A stretch of 64,000 nucleotides of DNA from FEN-1297 sp963843605 (GTDB lineage: Bacteria > Bacteroidota > Ignavibacteria > Ignavibacteriales > Ignavibacteriaceae): contig CAWJLA010000008.1 of assembly GCA_963843605.1 (NCBI GenBank), positions 434,001 through 498,000 on the forward strand, in the 5' to 3' direction. Within the stretch, counting starts at the first letter, position 1. The number at the start of each line of letters is the position of its first letter. The notes beneath the pieces are model-generated. The model worked only from the letters and a program-made list of their open reading frames with translations. It ran no database searches and was not told the DNA's origin. The position numbers were made by a program, and so were the translations under genes. Positions 38,608-48,561 of this stretch are shown piece by piece.

Positions 38608-40330
38608 TTAACCAACAGATTGTTCCGAAGTATTAACCAGATACCGCTTTATTTTTTGAGTAGTGGTCTTTTCGAATTCCTTATCTCTTACATAATATTT
38701 TTTAATTTGTTTATAAAGCGGAAGTTCTTTATTTGCTTCTTTTATTACATCGCCGATAATATTATTAATTAATTCATCCGTAATCTTAACATTTTTCATT
38801 TCCGAATATTCGATAAACGCTTCGGCATCGGTAACAATCTGCACGGCAATTATTTCGTCATGTTTTTCGTCTTTTTGCCCGAAGACAAGCGATTCCAACA
38901 CAAACGGACTCCTGTTTAAAATATCCTCTATCTCTTCAGGAAAAACATTTTTGCCGTTTTTGGCAATTATCACGTTCTTCTGCCTTCCGCTTATATGAAG
39001 AAATCCGTCATTATCCATAAATCCGAGATCGCCTGTTTTAAACCACCCCGAATCAAATGCTTCGCTTGTCAGTTTTTCGTTCTTATAATATCCGAGCATT
39101 ACATTATCGCCTTTTGCGAATACTTCGCCTACGCCTTCGGATGAGGGTTTATTAATAACTATCTCAACTCCCGGCAAAGGAATTCCGGCGGCATCGTCTT
39201 TAAAATTGTCAAGTCTGTTCAAAGCAAGTATCGGCGAAGTTTCCGTTAATCCGTAACCCTGAATAAACGTAAAACCGAATTCCCTCAAACCCTTTGCTAC
39301 TTTGGGATCGGGTGCGGCGCCGCCCGCAATAAAAATTCTTATCTGTCCCCCGAATTTTTCATGCAGAGCTTTGAAAACTTTTTTCTTCACGTTTTTCCAG
39401 CCGACCTTTTCAACAATCGTAGTTGCCTTAATAAGCGAAGGGACAATCTTGGATTTTACTTTATCTTCTTCGATAGTTTTATATATGCGCTTGAACATTT
39501 TATCGAAAAGAAGTGGAACCCCCAGCATAATAGTGGCATTCACTTTTTGAAGGTCGTCCACCACGGTTTTTAGCGACCTTGCGTAATGAGCCGAACCTCC
39601 GCTGAACAGCGGACAAAGAAATCCGCAGGTGCATTCATAAGTATGATGAATCGGAAGAACCGAAAGAAATTTATCCGTCGGACCGATTTCTATCATGCTG
39701 GTCATTGCGACAAGATTAGCGCTCAGGTTTTTCTGACTCAGCATTACGCCCTTTGCCCTTCCCAATGAACCCGAAGTAAATATTATTTCGGCTATTTCAT
39801 CGGGATTAAATCTTAGGGATATTTTTTAAACCGGAATGCGCGGTTTTTAAAATTAGGTCACTCATAGAAAGAAAATCTTCCTTTGAAGACTCCAGATCCA
39901 TCGATATATAAAGTTTTAGCTTTTTGAGCGAATGCATTTTTTCCCTGAACATCTGCTCATACGATTCCGAAAAAACTATTGCTTCGGTTTCGGATTCATG
40001 AATTATATTCAGTATTTCATTTGTATTCAGGTTCTTATCGATCGGGACAATCACATAATTAAAAACCATCGCTGTTAAATATGTAATTCCCCACTGCACC
40101 CTGTTCTCGCTTATAACTGCAATATGAGATCTTTCTTTCAGTCCTGTTTTTTTAAGCGCCGCACCGAACTTCAAAATATTATCCAATAGCTGTCCGTATG
40201 TAACTTTTGGAATCGGCGTAGTATTAAGATCTTCCAGCGCAATTTTATCGGGATATTTACTTGCAGACTGAATTATCATTTCCTGTAATGTGGAAATCTT
40301 CGGCACATCGTACAATTCAAACTTTTTCAT
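38608..40330 (-). pseudogene. AMP-binding long-chain acyl-CoA ligase-like enzyme, one frameshift
   Basis: Two frames (about 39810-40330 and 38608 to about 39830) read as one ANL-superfamily ligase of about 570 residues. The first gives FELYDVPKISTLQEMI ... VTYGQLLDNILKFGAALKKTG. The second gives the phosphate-binding loop FTSGSLGRAKGVMLS, GYGLTETSPILALN, FKTGDLGFMDNDGFLHISGR and the C-terminal Lys region (NGKNVFPEEIEDIL, TTTQKIKRYLV). A one-base change near CCTAAGATTTAA (about 39815) separates them. The family joins fatty or aromatic acids to CoA via an acyl-adenylate. The first frame opens at 40330 after AGGGGTATCT. Confidence 0.85.
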
Positions 40331-40452
40331 AGATACCCCTTTAATAATTAATTCTAAAATAAATATAGTTTGGATTAAATAAAAGAATATCTTTTTATGA
40401 AGATAGGATTTGAGAAATTGCAAACCGGAGTACCCGGCTTACAACCCACAAC

Positions 40453-41793
40453 CTACCCCCTATTATACCTTCCTTTCATCGGGAGATCTTCAAGCTTTAG
40501 CACGCCCCGGGGACAGACCGCGGAACAAATACCGCATCCTACGCATGATGCTCTGATTATATTTTGTCCTCTTTGAGCATACCACTTAACGTCTATGCCC
40601 ATCTCGCAATAAGTAGAACAATTCCCGCACGAGATGCATTGATCGCCGTTCACGGTAATTCTGAACCTGGAAACTTTTTTCTGAAGAATGCCCAGCACCG
40701 CGGCCATCGGGCAGCCGAACCTGCACCATACGCGGCTTCCCATAATCGGATAAAATCCCACGCCGATAACACCGGAAAAAACCGATCCGATCAAAAAGCC
40801 GTATGTTTTTTCAAAGCCCTGCGATAAAGAACCCAGTAAGCTGCCTTTAAACGCGATATTAATCCAGAGCAGCGCTGTAGTGATAACAACAAAGCTAAGT
40901 ACCGAATATATTGTCCATCTCTCTATCTTCCAGGCTTTAAGCGATTTATCCGAATTTTGCCTGAACGGATCGCCCGCAGTTTCTGCAAGTGCGCCGCATC
41001 CGCAAACCCAGGAACAGTACCATCTTTTCCCGAAGAAATATGTTAGCAGAGGTGTTGCAATTAAAATCATCATTATTCCCCAGAATACCATGAAGTATCC
41101 GAGCGCAGCTCCGTTATGAATTAAATAATTTATATCACCAGGAAACAGATAATTATATTTTAACGGCCAGAAATAAGTGAAATAATATTCGGGCTGATTT
41201 AACCTTACCAGGAAAGCCGGAATCAAGAATGCAAACCCCATCTGGAAAAAACTTACGGAAATCGTGCGTATAATCTGGTAACGGTTGTGCCTGTATTTTA
41301 TCATCATCCTTATGCCCATCACAATTACGGCAACCGTATAAAAGAAACCGTACAGGAACCATCTGTCGGCCGGTTTGCCGCTGAGCCACAATGAAATAGG
41401 GCTTACAAGTTTAATCCAGTTTGCTATCAGGGAGGGAAACCAGTATAGCATTATGTAAAATGCCGTAATAATTATTCCGAGAATCCATGCAGGCGTTCCC
41501 TTTGCAGTAAACGAATTGAAAAATATTCTGTTGTTTTTTATTCCCGCAGGTGCTTCATTAATTTGCGGGAGAAAATAAATCAAAGCGCCTGCTGCGGTCA
41601 AACCGAAGCTTAAGAAAAAAAAGAGTAGTGTATGCGAATTCGATCCGCTGCCGAATAAAATTAAAAGCATTACTACCCCGATGGATAAAATCGACAATCC
41701 TGCTTTCTTAACTATTTCAGCTGCGGTATTGTTTTTATAAACATTTACTGTTTCGGTCTGCCTTCCGGGCAGTGTTATTTGAACTGGTGTCAT
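40453..41793 (-). CDS. Membrane polyferredoxin (NapH/NosR-like 4Fe-4S protein)
   Basis: A 446-residue integral membrane iron-sulfur protein with about eight hydrophobic segments. It has a loop RWYCSWVCGCGALAET, typical of NapH/NosR/CcoG-type polyferredoxins, then GSRVWCRFGCP. Near the C-terminus are two 4Fe-4S clusters (CISCGNCSTYCEMG and CVGCGICSAVCPRG). It probably moves electrons between a quinol or cytoplasmic donor and a partner enzyme. It follows the FAD oxidoreductase gene (41-base gap), so the pair may form an electron-transfer module. No nap or nos structural genes are in the window. Confidence 0.82.
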   Translation of the reverse strand: MTPVQITLPGRQTETVNVYKNNTAAEIVKKAGLSILSIGVVMLLILFGSGSNSHTLLFFFLSFGLTAAGALIYFLPQINEAPAGIKNNRIFFNSFTAKGTPAWILGIIITAFYIMLYWFPSLIANWIKLVSPISLWLSGKPADRWFLYGFFYTVAVIVMGIRMMIKYRHNRYQIIRTISVSFFQMGFAFLIPAFLVRLNQPEYYFTYFWPLKYNYLFPGDINYLIHNGAALGYFMVFWGIMMILIATPLLTYFFGKRWYCSWVCGCGALAETAGDPFRQNSDKSLKAWKIERWTIYSVLSFVVITTALLWINIAFKGSLLGSLSQGFEKTYGFLIGSVFSGVIGVGFYPIMGSRVWCRFGCPMAAVLGILQKKVSRFRITVNGDQCISCGNCSTYCEMGIDVKWYAQRGQNIIRASCVGCGICSAVCPRGVLKLEDLPMKGRYNRG

Positions 41794-41834
41794 AAAATCA
41801 CCGTTTAATTTAAATTTGCCGTAACAATCTAAAA

Positions 41835-43142
41835 TTATTTAATTTGAAATTTTTTACTTTTTCTTTCATTGCTGAACTTTTCTAAGATTTCTTTTTCGTG
41901 CCTTGTATAAAACTCCGGATCAAAATTAGCCTCGTGCAAATTTTCAAGAACATACTCTACGGTCTTCTTCTCTTTAATCCATTTTTCGCAGACGCGGTGT
42001 CTTAATCGTATACCGAAAACATTAAAGCCTGTTACCGCACCGCCGGCTGAATCATAAACAACTCTGAAGCATTTCTTTCCTCCGTTATGCTCCCAGTAAA
42101 AAGTTTCCTCGCCTTCTCGCGGAGGAACATTGCTTACAAAACCGTAAGTCTGATATTCAATATCGAGAAATTTTGCCGAGTTAAACCAAATGCCCCTTTC
42201 ATATTTAACTTTGTCCCCGAGTATATTTTGTGCCAGTATTTCGCCCTGCATTTTACCGGTATACCAAAGCTGTTCGACTTTATTCTTTCCGCCGGGAGAG
42301 ACTGCTTCCAGTTCGGCGCAGTCTCCGGCAGAATATATATCCGGTACATTCGTCTCGAGATATTCGTTAATCAATATGCCTCTTCCCGTTTTTATATTTG
42401 TCGATTTAACAAGTTCGATATTGGGCCGGACACCAGGAGTAAGCCCAACCAACTGACATTCTATTTTTTCATTTTTGTCCGTTATTACCGAGCTCACTCT
42501 ACCGTCGGCCCCTGGTATAATTTCCTTTAGCTGGGTTGCGAGTTTTAAATTCATTCCGTATTCAATAATATGCCGGCATACCATAGCGGCTTCTTCCTGA
42601 GGAAGGATGCTTCCCCAATAAAGATTTTCTCTTACTAGGAAGGTTACATGAATACCTCTGGAATGAAGCATCTCCGCGAGTTCTATGCCTATTAATCCTC
42701 CGCCCACAATTACCGCACTGTGTATCCCTTTTGTATTGGTTTCAAGCAGTTCAACATCCTGCATGGAATATAACCCTTGCACACCGGGCAGATCCTGTCC
42801 GGGCCATCCGAATTTATTTGTCTTTGAACCGGTTGCGATTACCAGCTTGTCGTAATTAATTTTTTCATTATTATCCAGGGTGAGTGACTTCGAACCGGTA
42901 TCGACGGATGTTACTTGTGCATAAATCAGTTGGATCCTGTTTTTTTCCCAAAACCAGTCTTCATATGGCTTGAGATTGTCCCACTTCATATGCCCCATGT
43001 ACACATACATAAGCGCAGTTCTGGAGAAGAAATATTTTGACTCTGCCGAGATAACTGTAATGCGCATATCGCTCCTCTTCCTCACATTCCTCGCTGTAGT
43101 TATCCCGGTGATGCCGTTGCCGATTATTACAAGATGCTGCAT
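41835..43142 (-). CDS. NAD(P)/FAD-dependent oxidoreductase (rubredoxin/nitrite-reductase-like)
   Basis: A 435-residue pyridine-nucleotide-disulphide-type oxidoreductase without the redox cysteines. It has an FAD Rossmann motif at the N-terminus (LVIIGNGITGITTARNV), an NAD(P) motif near residue 142 (AVIVGGGLIGIELAEML), ATGSKTNKF, and the second FAD contact NVPDIYSAGDCAELE. The layout resembles the FAD domains of NirB and NADH:rubredoxin reductases. An extra C-terminal section (about 310-435) is unassigned. It probably passes electrons from NAD(P)H to an iron-sulfur partner, for which the downstream polyferredoxin is the obvious candidate. Confidence 0.85.
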   Translation of the reverse strand: MQHLVIIGNGITGITTARNVRKRSDMRITVISAESKYFFSRTALMYVYMGHMKWDNLKPYEDWFWEKNRIQLIYAQVTSVDTGSKSLTLDNNEKINYDKLVIATGSKTNKFGWPGQDLPGVQGLYSMQDVELLETNTKGIHSAVIVGGGLIGIELAEMLHSRGIHVTFLVRENLYWGSILPQEEAAMVCRHIIEYGMNLKLATQLKEIIPGADGRVSSVITDKNEKIECQLVGLTPGVRPNIELVKSTNIKTGRGILINEYLETNVPDIYSAGDCAELEAVSPGGKNKVEQLWYTGKMQGEILAQNILGDKVKYERGIWFNSAKFLDIEYQTYGFVSNVPPREGEETFYWEHNGGKKCFRVVYDSAGGAVTGFNVFGIRLRHRVCEKWIKEKKTVEYVLENLHEANFDPEFYTRHEKEILEKFSNERKSKKFQIK

Positions 43143-43176
43143 AACCTACCTCTGTCTGTATTTTTAAAAGCCTGTT

Positions 43177-43962
43177 TTAGAATTTTCCGCAAATTCTTTC
43201 TTTAGCCGGCAGGATTTCAAGACATGTTGTCCACCAGCCGGTTAATATCGTTTCAATAAATTGTCCCGGAAGTTTTTCTTTATACATTTCGTCGGCTAAT
43301 TTATGATAATCGTATTTAACGGGTATGTATTCAATTCTAAGCTCCCGGTTTATCGCTTCCAGTATTGTGTAGCCTACGTTTGCGGTGCCGTCGTTTTCAG
43401 GCCGGCCTATTACGCCGACGTTAACAAAATACCTGCTGCCGGTCAGTTCCCTGCTCCAGTGAATGCCTGTATGAGTGCTGCATATAACGTCTGCTTTAAA
43501 ATCAGTGCATAATTTTTCAAGGAAGTGGTCCGGTGTAGTACTTTCCCACAGGAACTCGTTCATTTGCCTGGGCGATCCGTGGCATAATAAAAGTTTGAAG
43601 CCGCCTAATTCAATCCTTATTTCCGAAGGAAGGGATTTCATCCATTTTTTATTTTGATCTGATGTTTTCCCGAATGTATAATCATAACTCAGCTTCGCGA
43701 AGTAATTGTCGCGGGGATCTGTATAACCGCATTGGCAATCGTTCAGGTAATTGCCGATGGAATTATCGTAATTGCCCTGAACCACCGGAATTTTATATTC
43801 GGAAAGAATAGGAAATATCTTATCCGGATTCGGCCCGAATGCGCCCAGATCCCCGAGGCAGTACACGGCGTCTACTTCCCGTTTTACGGCATCTTTAATC
43901 ACTTCCGTAAGCGAAAGATAATTACTGTATACTCCGCCGAATAAAGCAATCTTCTTAAGCAT
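43177..43962 (-). CDS. Calcineurin-like phosphoesterase with degenerate first motif
   Basis: 261 residues from ATG 43962, which overlaps the end of the radical SAM gene by eight bases. The motifs YCLGDLGAFGPNP (GDxxxxGP), VVQGNYDN (GNxD), LLCHGSPRQ and CSTHTGIHW (GHTH-like) place it in the YfcE/MJ0936-type metallophosphoesterases. The first motif, normally DxH in FSDIHGN, reads FGGVYSN: both metal ligands are missing. It is therefore either inactive, bound to a single metal, or a binding/regulatory relative. Coupling to the radical SAM gene implies a shared role. Confidence 0.82.
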   Translation of the reverse strand: MLKKIALFGGVYSNYLSLTEVIKDAVKREVDAVYCLGDLGAFGPNPDKIFPILSEYKIPVVQGNYDNSIGNYLNDCQCGYTDPRDNYFAKLSYDYTFGKTSDQNKKWMKSLPSEIRIELGGFKLLLCHGSPRQMNEFLWESTTPDHFLEKLCTDFKADVICSTHTGIHWSRELTGSRYFVNVGVIGRPENDGTANVGYTILEAINRELRIEYIPVKYDYHKLADEMYKEKLPGQFIETILTGWWTTCLEILPAKERICGKF

Positions 43963-44839
43963 CTCTGCCCACGGAATTAAAGTTAGAGCATATAGCACCG
44001 TAAAGATAGCACGTATAACAGGCCTGATGTTTCAGCTTATATCCTTTAGAAGATTCAATAAGCGATTTGCCCATATTGGCATCCGGCGAATCTATTAATA
44101 TCGGACATACGTAAACACCTTTGCTCGTAGCTATCCTGCTGTTGGCGCAGATTAGACTGCTAATATCAAAGTCGGCAAGCATTTCATCCGTGACAAATTC
44201 GTATTCGTCGTATCCTTTTGTACGGGCAATTTCTTTTCCGATTTTTATTGAAGGAAGTATCTTTAATCTGGGACGCGGGTAACCCGATAATTTTAATGTA
44301 TTAACAAATCCGCTTAAAACTTTGTCGTCGTCTTTGTCCTCCCAGGTTTTTGTAATAGTTATAATAGGTAGAAATCCCTCCGCGACCAGATTGCTTACTC
44401 CCGCCATTGCTTTTTTGAAAACGCCCCCGCCTCTGATTTCATCGTTCATTTTTTCGGTATAGCCGTCGATGCTTACTCTTAATTCGAGAGAGTATTTAGA
44501 ATTATCCGCTACTTTTTTAAGGCGCCCGGCATATTCCGGTTTTATCAGCATACCGTTTGTAAGAACCGTAGCCGGTCCCAGTCTCATAGTCTCTTCCAAT
44601 ATTTGGAATATCTGTTTGTTCATAAACGGTTCGCCGCCTGTAAAATAATATTCTTTGACTCCTATTTTCTTCGACTCCTCCAGATAAGGTATTACCTGTT
44701 CCAACGTCATAAATTCAAAATTGTGATTCTTCGGGCTGCAGCTTATAAAACAATGTCCGCACTCAATATTACAAAGTGTACCGCCTACCTGAAACCATAA
44801 ATGATCCAATGCGTCAAGGTATATTTCGGGATAATTCAT
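43955..44839 (-). CDS. Radical SAM protein with SPASM-like cysteine tail
   Basis: 294 residues from ATG 44839 (the frame also opens at 44869). The radical SAM cluster motif is CNIECGHC (CxxxCxxC), followed by the GGEP-type SAM-binding motif (YFTGGEPFMNK) and TVLTNGMLI. The C-terminal part has four or more further Cys (LICANSRIA, YVCPIL, ACYTCYLYGAIC), as in SPASM/twitch domains that bind auxiliary clusters. Such enzymes modify peptides or small molecules. No precursor peptide gene is evident. It overlaps the phosphoesterase gene and is preceded by the symporter gene. Confidence 0.85.
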   Translation of the reverse strand: MNYPEIYLDALDHLWFQVGGTLCNIECGHCFISCSPKNHNFEFMTLEQVIPYLEESKKIGVKEYYFTGGEPFMNKQIFQILEETMRLGPATVLTNGMLIKPEYAGRLKKVADNSKYSLELRVSIDGYTEKMNDEIRGGGVFKKAMAGVSNLVAEGFLPIITITKTWEDKDDDKVLSGFVNTLKLSGYPRPRLKILPSIKIGKEIARTKGYDEYEFVTDEMLADFDISSLICANSRIATSKGVYVCPILIDSPDANMGKSLIESSKGYKLKHQACYTCYLYGAICSNFNSVGRDA

Positions 44840-44972
44840 AATTTTCCAATAAAAGATTAGTAATTTCATTCTTGATCTTGAACTTGCTCTTACTCATTCT
44901 CCATAGTTCAAGTTTAAGTTCGTATTCTAATTTTCAATATTATTTATTACGGTTCAGCTGTTATGTTAAATA

Positions 44973-46412
44973 TTATTTTTCCATCTCATCGGTTTGTTGT
45001 CTTGCCAAAACAGGAACCGCTTCTACATCAATATCGAAATCTTTCAAGGCTGTATACTCTTTATTTTTCTCTTTGATTAAAGCTACCGGTATAAAATAGA
45101 CTAATAACACCGCAATCGTGGCGTAAATATTTATCGTAAGTAAATCTCCGTATGTACTGTTTGTTAAGTATAAAGATTTAGGCAGTAATCCAAAAGTATA
45201 AATTATACTTCCCAGCACACCGGTCCAAACGGCCAGATGAAAAGATATTTTTGGGGCTTTTAATTTCCAGAAAATAAATACCGGAGCAAAGCCGAGAACC
45301 ATTGTGCCGCTTATGGTTGTTGCCGACAAAATAGCCGGAGAAAAAAACAACGGGATAGTACCTCCCAGTGCGGTAATTACCATCACCCATCTCCCTTTAA
45401 AGACCGATGCATATCCATTTTTTCCGAGATCAACCACCACGAGTTTTGAAACGGAAGCGAAAGTAGAATCAACCGTGGAAGAGGCCGAAGTCACCATAAT
45501 AAAATTCATTACAATCATCGAAAAGATGCCGAGTGTTTTGGAAACCTCTACGGCAGCCTGTCCCTGCAGTCCGATCAGTTTTGCGTAAATACCGACGAAG
45601 CTGAAAAGCAGTATACAGAAGAACCCGATTACTGTAGCATACAAATAGCTTTTTAAAGTAGTTTTTTCGTCGGAGATAAAACCTCTGTCCGTCATAACGG
45701 GATCATGAAAAGGATAGCTGAATATTTGAATGAATGCAACAAGCAATAAATCGATGCCTCCGGAAAAAGACCAATGCCCTGATGATACAAACGGTGCAAG
45801 CGAGCCTTCTTTGGGAAGTATCATACTCATAACTAAAAAAAGCAATACGGCAAACAATCCCATTTGAAGAATGTCCGTAATTAAGGAGCTTCTCAGTCCT
45901 CCTTTTAATGCGTAAGCTAAAGTAAGCAGCGTAAATACTACGATTGATATTATATATTGCGGCGATCCTGATCTTCCGAAATATGTTCCTATCACTTCCG
46001 TGTTCGACCAGACTTCATTAAGCAGTCTGATAGCAATTATAATCGTAAATATCTTTACGGCCGAAGTTCCGAATTTTTCGTCTAAGAAATGATGAAGGCT
46101 TCTTGCGTTAAGTTTAGTACGGATTTTATAGATTACAATACCCGCCACCATGAAGGAGAGATAATAAGTGGCGTAAGCGAGTCCGCCGATAATTCCGAAG
46201 TTTAAACCAAGATTTGCGGCGTTAGTTACCGACTTTGCAAAGATCCAGGAAATTACCAGGCTGAAAGTTAACATAAGCGTACCCGGTTTCTTATCCTTTA
46301 AAGATGAACCGCGGTAGAAGCTTTCTTTTGTCCTCACAAACGGAGTCATTAAAATAAGTATCGCAGAAAACGACAACAAGACTATCCATTGCCAGGTAAG
46401 AATATCGGACAT
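44973..46412 (-). CDS. Sodium:solute symporter (SSS family)
   Basis: A 479-residue polytopic permease with about 13 hydrophobic segments. The SSS core GGLAYATYYLSFMVAGIVIYKIR, the segment TLAYALKGGLRSSLITDILQMGLF and the conserved region ASSTVDSTFASVSKLVVVDL (Na2-site serines) are visible. It imports a small organic or inorganic solute with Na+. The outer-membrane porin gene lies 14 bases upstream, suggesting a porin-symporter uptake route for one substrate that the downstream redox genes then process. The substrate is not predictable from sequence. Confidence 0.87.
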   Translation of the reverse strand: MSDILTWQWIVLLSFSAILILMTPFVRTKESFYRGSSLKDKKPGTLMLTFSLVISWIFAKSVTNAANLGLNFGIIGGLAYATYYLSFMVAGIVIYKIRTKLNARSLHHFLDEKFGTSAVKIFTIIIAIRLLNEVWSNTEVIGTYFGRSGSPQYIISIVVFTLLTLAYALKGGLRSSLITDILQMGLFAVLLFLVMSMILPKEGSLAPFVSSGHWSFSGGIDLLLVAFIQIFSYPFHDPVMTDRGFISDEKTTLKSYLYATVIGFFCILLFSFVGIYAKLIGLQGQAAVEVSKTLGIFSMIVMNFIMVTSASSTVDSTFASVSKLVVVDLGKNGYASVFKGRWVMVITALGGTIPLFFSPAILSATTISGTMVLGFAPVFIFWKLKAPKISFHLAVWTGVLGSIIYTFGLLPKSLYLTNSTYGDLLTINIYATIAVLLVYFIPVALIKEKNKEYTALKDFDIDVEAVPVLARQQTDEMEK

Positions 46413-46426
46413 TGGTTCCTCGGTAA

Positions 46427-47563
46427 TTAAAATCTTAGTTGAAAAGTTGTCAATAAAACCAGTTCGCCGCTTTTACCCGCTAATGCCGACGAAGGAAGAA
46501 CAGATTGCTTATCGGCATCTTCATAAATAAGATTTGCCTGAAAGCTGAATATATTATGTGCCAGCCAGTTTATGCCGGCCAGATAGCTGTTCAAGGCGGT
46601 CGGTCCGGTTATGCTTGTAAGCATTTTTCCGTAATGTGCGGTTTCAAATCTGGCTATAGCCTGTAGTCCGTTCGATTTGCCTCCGTAAAAGAAGTACCCC
46701 AGTTCAAAATATCCGCCGGTAAAATTTTTTGTTTCATTATTCAGAGACAGTGCGTTGTTAAAATTATATCTGAAAGCCTCACCTCTGAATAGATAAGGAT
46801 GTATGTCTATCGAAAAATATGCGAGGTAACCGAATCTTTTGCCGCTTACGTCCACAGTATTGAAGCTTTCGAAAACATGATCTACTATGCTTAATTTCTG
46901 AGAAGCTTCGGTAGTAAATTCCAGACTGCCGCCGAATCTTAAATCTTTTGCTGCGGTATATTCCAGGCGACCGGTAATATCTTTGCTGTTGTTATTCTCG
47001 GGAATATTCTGTCCGGCTGCGCCGTTGCCGTTTGTAATGCTGAAATAGTAATCAAGCACCGGCATTGAGCCGAAAAACATTACTCCGTATTGTGAATCCA
47101 GGCCCGGCAGTAAAAAGACGGAATTAAGTCCTGAGTACCTTTCGATTGTGGTAAGTCTGCTGGTGGATCTGTTGTTCTCGGGAGAAAACGGATTAATAAA
47201 TTTTCCCGCTCTTATCTTATTGGAGCCCCAAATTGTCGCATCAAGCTGGGCGAGCACCATTTCCGTTCTCTGACCGGCTGCGTCGAATTCGAAAAACATA
47301 TCGTAGTTTTTCTCATAGTCGAACCCGAGATCCAGTCTTGCCCTGTGCACACCGAATGAATTTTGGACCGCATTATTCATATTTGCGCTTCGATAGGAAA
47401 AGATACTTTGTATGTAACCCGACAGAAACAAATCCCAATCATTTAGTTTTGATACCATATGTAATCCTTCACCCGGCCGGTAAACTATATTTTGACATTC
47501 GGCAGATGAGATAAAAATAAACGGTAAAATTATCGAAGTTAAAATCAAGATGTTCTTTTTCAT
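46427..47563 (-). CDS. Outer-membrane porin (phosphate-selective O/P-like barrel)
   Basis: A 378-residue porin with a signal peptide (KKNILILTSIILPFIFISSAEC) and regular amphipathic beta strands (DWDLFLSGYIQSIFSYRSAN, VHRARLDLGFDYEKNYDMFFEFD, IRAGKFINPFSPEN) ending in Phe (LVLLTTFQLRF). The NPFSPEN and RLDL(G/S) features match OprO/OprP-like porins. It is the first gene of the minus-strand unit with the symporter. A 1-kb spacer lies upstream. Confidence 0.78.
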   Translation of the reverse strand: MKKNILILTSIILPFIFISSAECQNIVYRPGEGLHMVSKLNDWDLFLSGYIQSIFSYRSANMNNAVQNSFGVHRARLDLGFDYEKNYDMFFEFDAAGQRTEMVLAQLDATIWGSNKIRAGKFINPFSPENNRSTSRLTTIERYSGLNSVFLLPGLDSQYGVMFFGSMPVLDYYFSITNGNGAAGQNIPENNNSKDITGRLEYTAAKDLRFGGSLEFTTEASQKLSIVDHVFESFNTVDVSGKRFGYLAYFSIDIHPYLFRGEAFRYNFNNALSLNNETKNFTGGYFELGYFFYGGKSNGLQAIARFETAHYGKMLTSITGPTALNSYLAGINWLAHNIFSFQANLIYEDADKQSVLPSSALAGKSGELVLLTTFQLRF

Positions 47564-48561
47564 TGTCCGGCAAATCCCGAAGATTGTTTTTAACTGATGA
47601 ATTAATTCGAACAGCTGTAAACCTACAAGAAACCGATATCTGATTCCGGTTATAAGGTATTTTATTTTGTCAATTTAAGACAATACAATGATAGGAATTT
47701 TAATTCCGTTTAATCCGCTTTCAAAGATTAGGAAAAAATAATAATAAATCATCATAAATTTGTCACAATTTGATGACAAAATTATTCCCGTTCATGCCCG
47801 GGGATCAATCTCTCACTAATAAATTATCTCGCTCAAGCATATTTTCCGTATTAACTACTCATATAAATTACTCAAGTTGACAGCCTGCTCTTTTAAACCA
47901 TAAAGAACAAATTGTAAATACGGGATAATTAAACAAATCAGTTTACTACCCGGAAAAAAAATATTCGAACAAAAAAGGATATTTTTTGGAATCTATCTTG
48001 ACTTTTTTATCAAGATTAAATATTTTTAGGAAAGTTTATTGTAAAGCAGTTCGCTCAAATAAAAATTTTTCCCGAATATTCCGGTGCAAATTAATGAAAA
48101 AAAATTATTGTATCTGTTGTTGTAGAAGCAAAAATATTGCAGCGGAATATAAACCCGGATTTTTTAATATTTATATTTAGTTAAGAATCAGACTTATAAA
48201 AAAACCCGCTGCAGGTTAAGCCGACAGCGGGTTTTTTATTGTTAGATTTATGCAAGTTACCGGATTATCTTAATATTATGGGAATTCTGAAATAAATTTT
48301 GCGGCTTAATTAAAATTATTTTATTTTTTTTAAAACTTAACGGCGGTATCTGAGATTAAAGCATATACTTTCAGCCTGTATAAATTTGGAACAAATTCCC
48401 GTAAATAATTTTATAATTATTTCACATTATTTCAAATAAACTTCTGAATATTAAAAATCGGATAAGAATGTTAAAACCGGCAGATTTTCTTTTTCATCTA
48501 AAATAAATTCTCTCTCCAAAGTGGGGGACGGGTTTTTCCTCCCCTGCTTATTAAACATTTC
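47564..48561. other. 1-kb spacer with a strong orphan terminator
   Basis: AT-rich. On the plus strand a 64-codon TTG frame (47986-48180) ends 19 bases before a very good terminator (48199-48237), but its composition is unlike a protein. A plus-strand small RNA ending at the terminator is possible. A run CTCTCTCCAAAGTGGGGGAC near 48511 resembles dispersed purine/pyrimidine debris. Confidence 0.5.
48199..48237. terminator. Symmetrical rho-independent terminator
   Basis: AAAAAACCCGCTG pairs with CAGCGGGTTTTTT (13 bases, 13-base loop), with T-tracts on both strands. It can end the kinase transcript from the minus strand (about 325 bases after its stop) or an unseen plus-strand RNA. Confidence 0.85.

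Noticed and set aside
40453..43142. Nitrate (nap) or nitrous oxide (nos) respiration genes
   Set aside because: Only NapH/NosR-like electron-transfer motifs are seen; no NapA, NosZ or maturation gene is in the window.
47986..48180. 64-codon plus-strand frame before the terminator at 48199
   Set aside because: TTG start, a run of Cys/Lys/Asn residues and no recognisable fold; kept as part of a possible small-RNA region.
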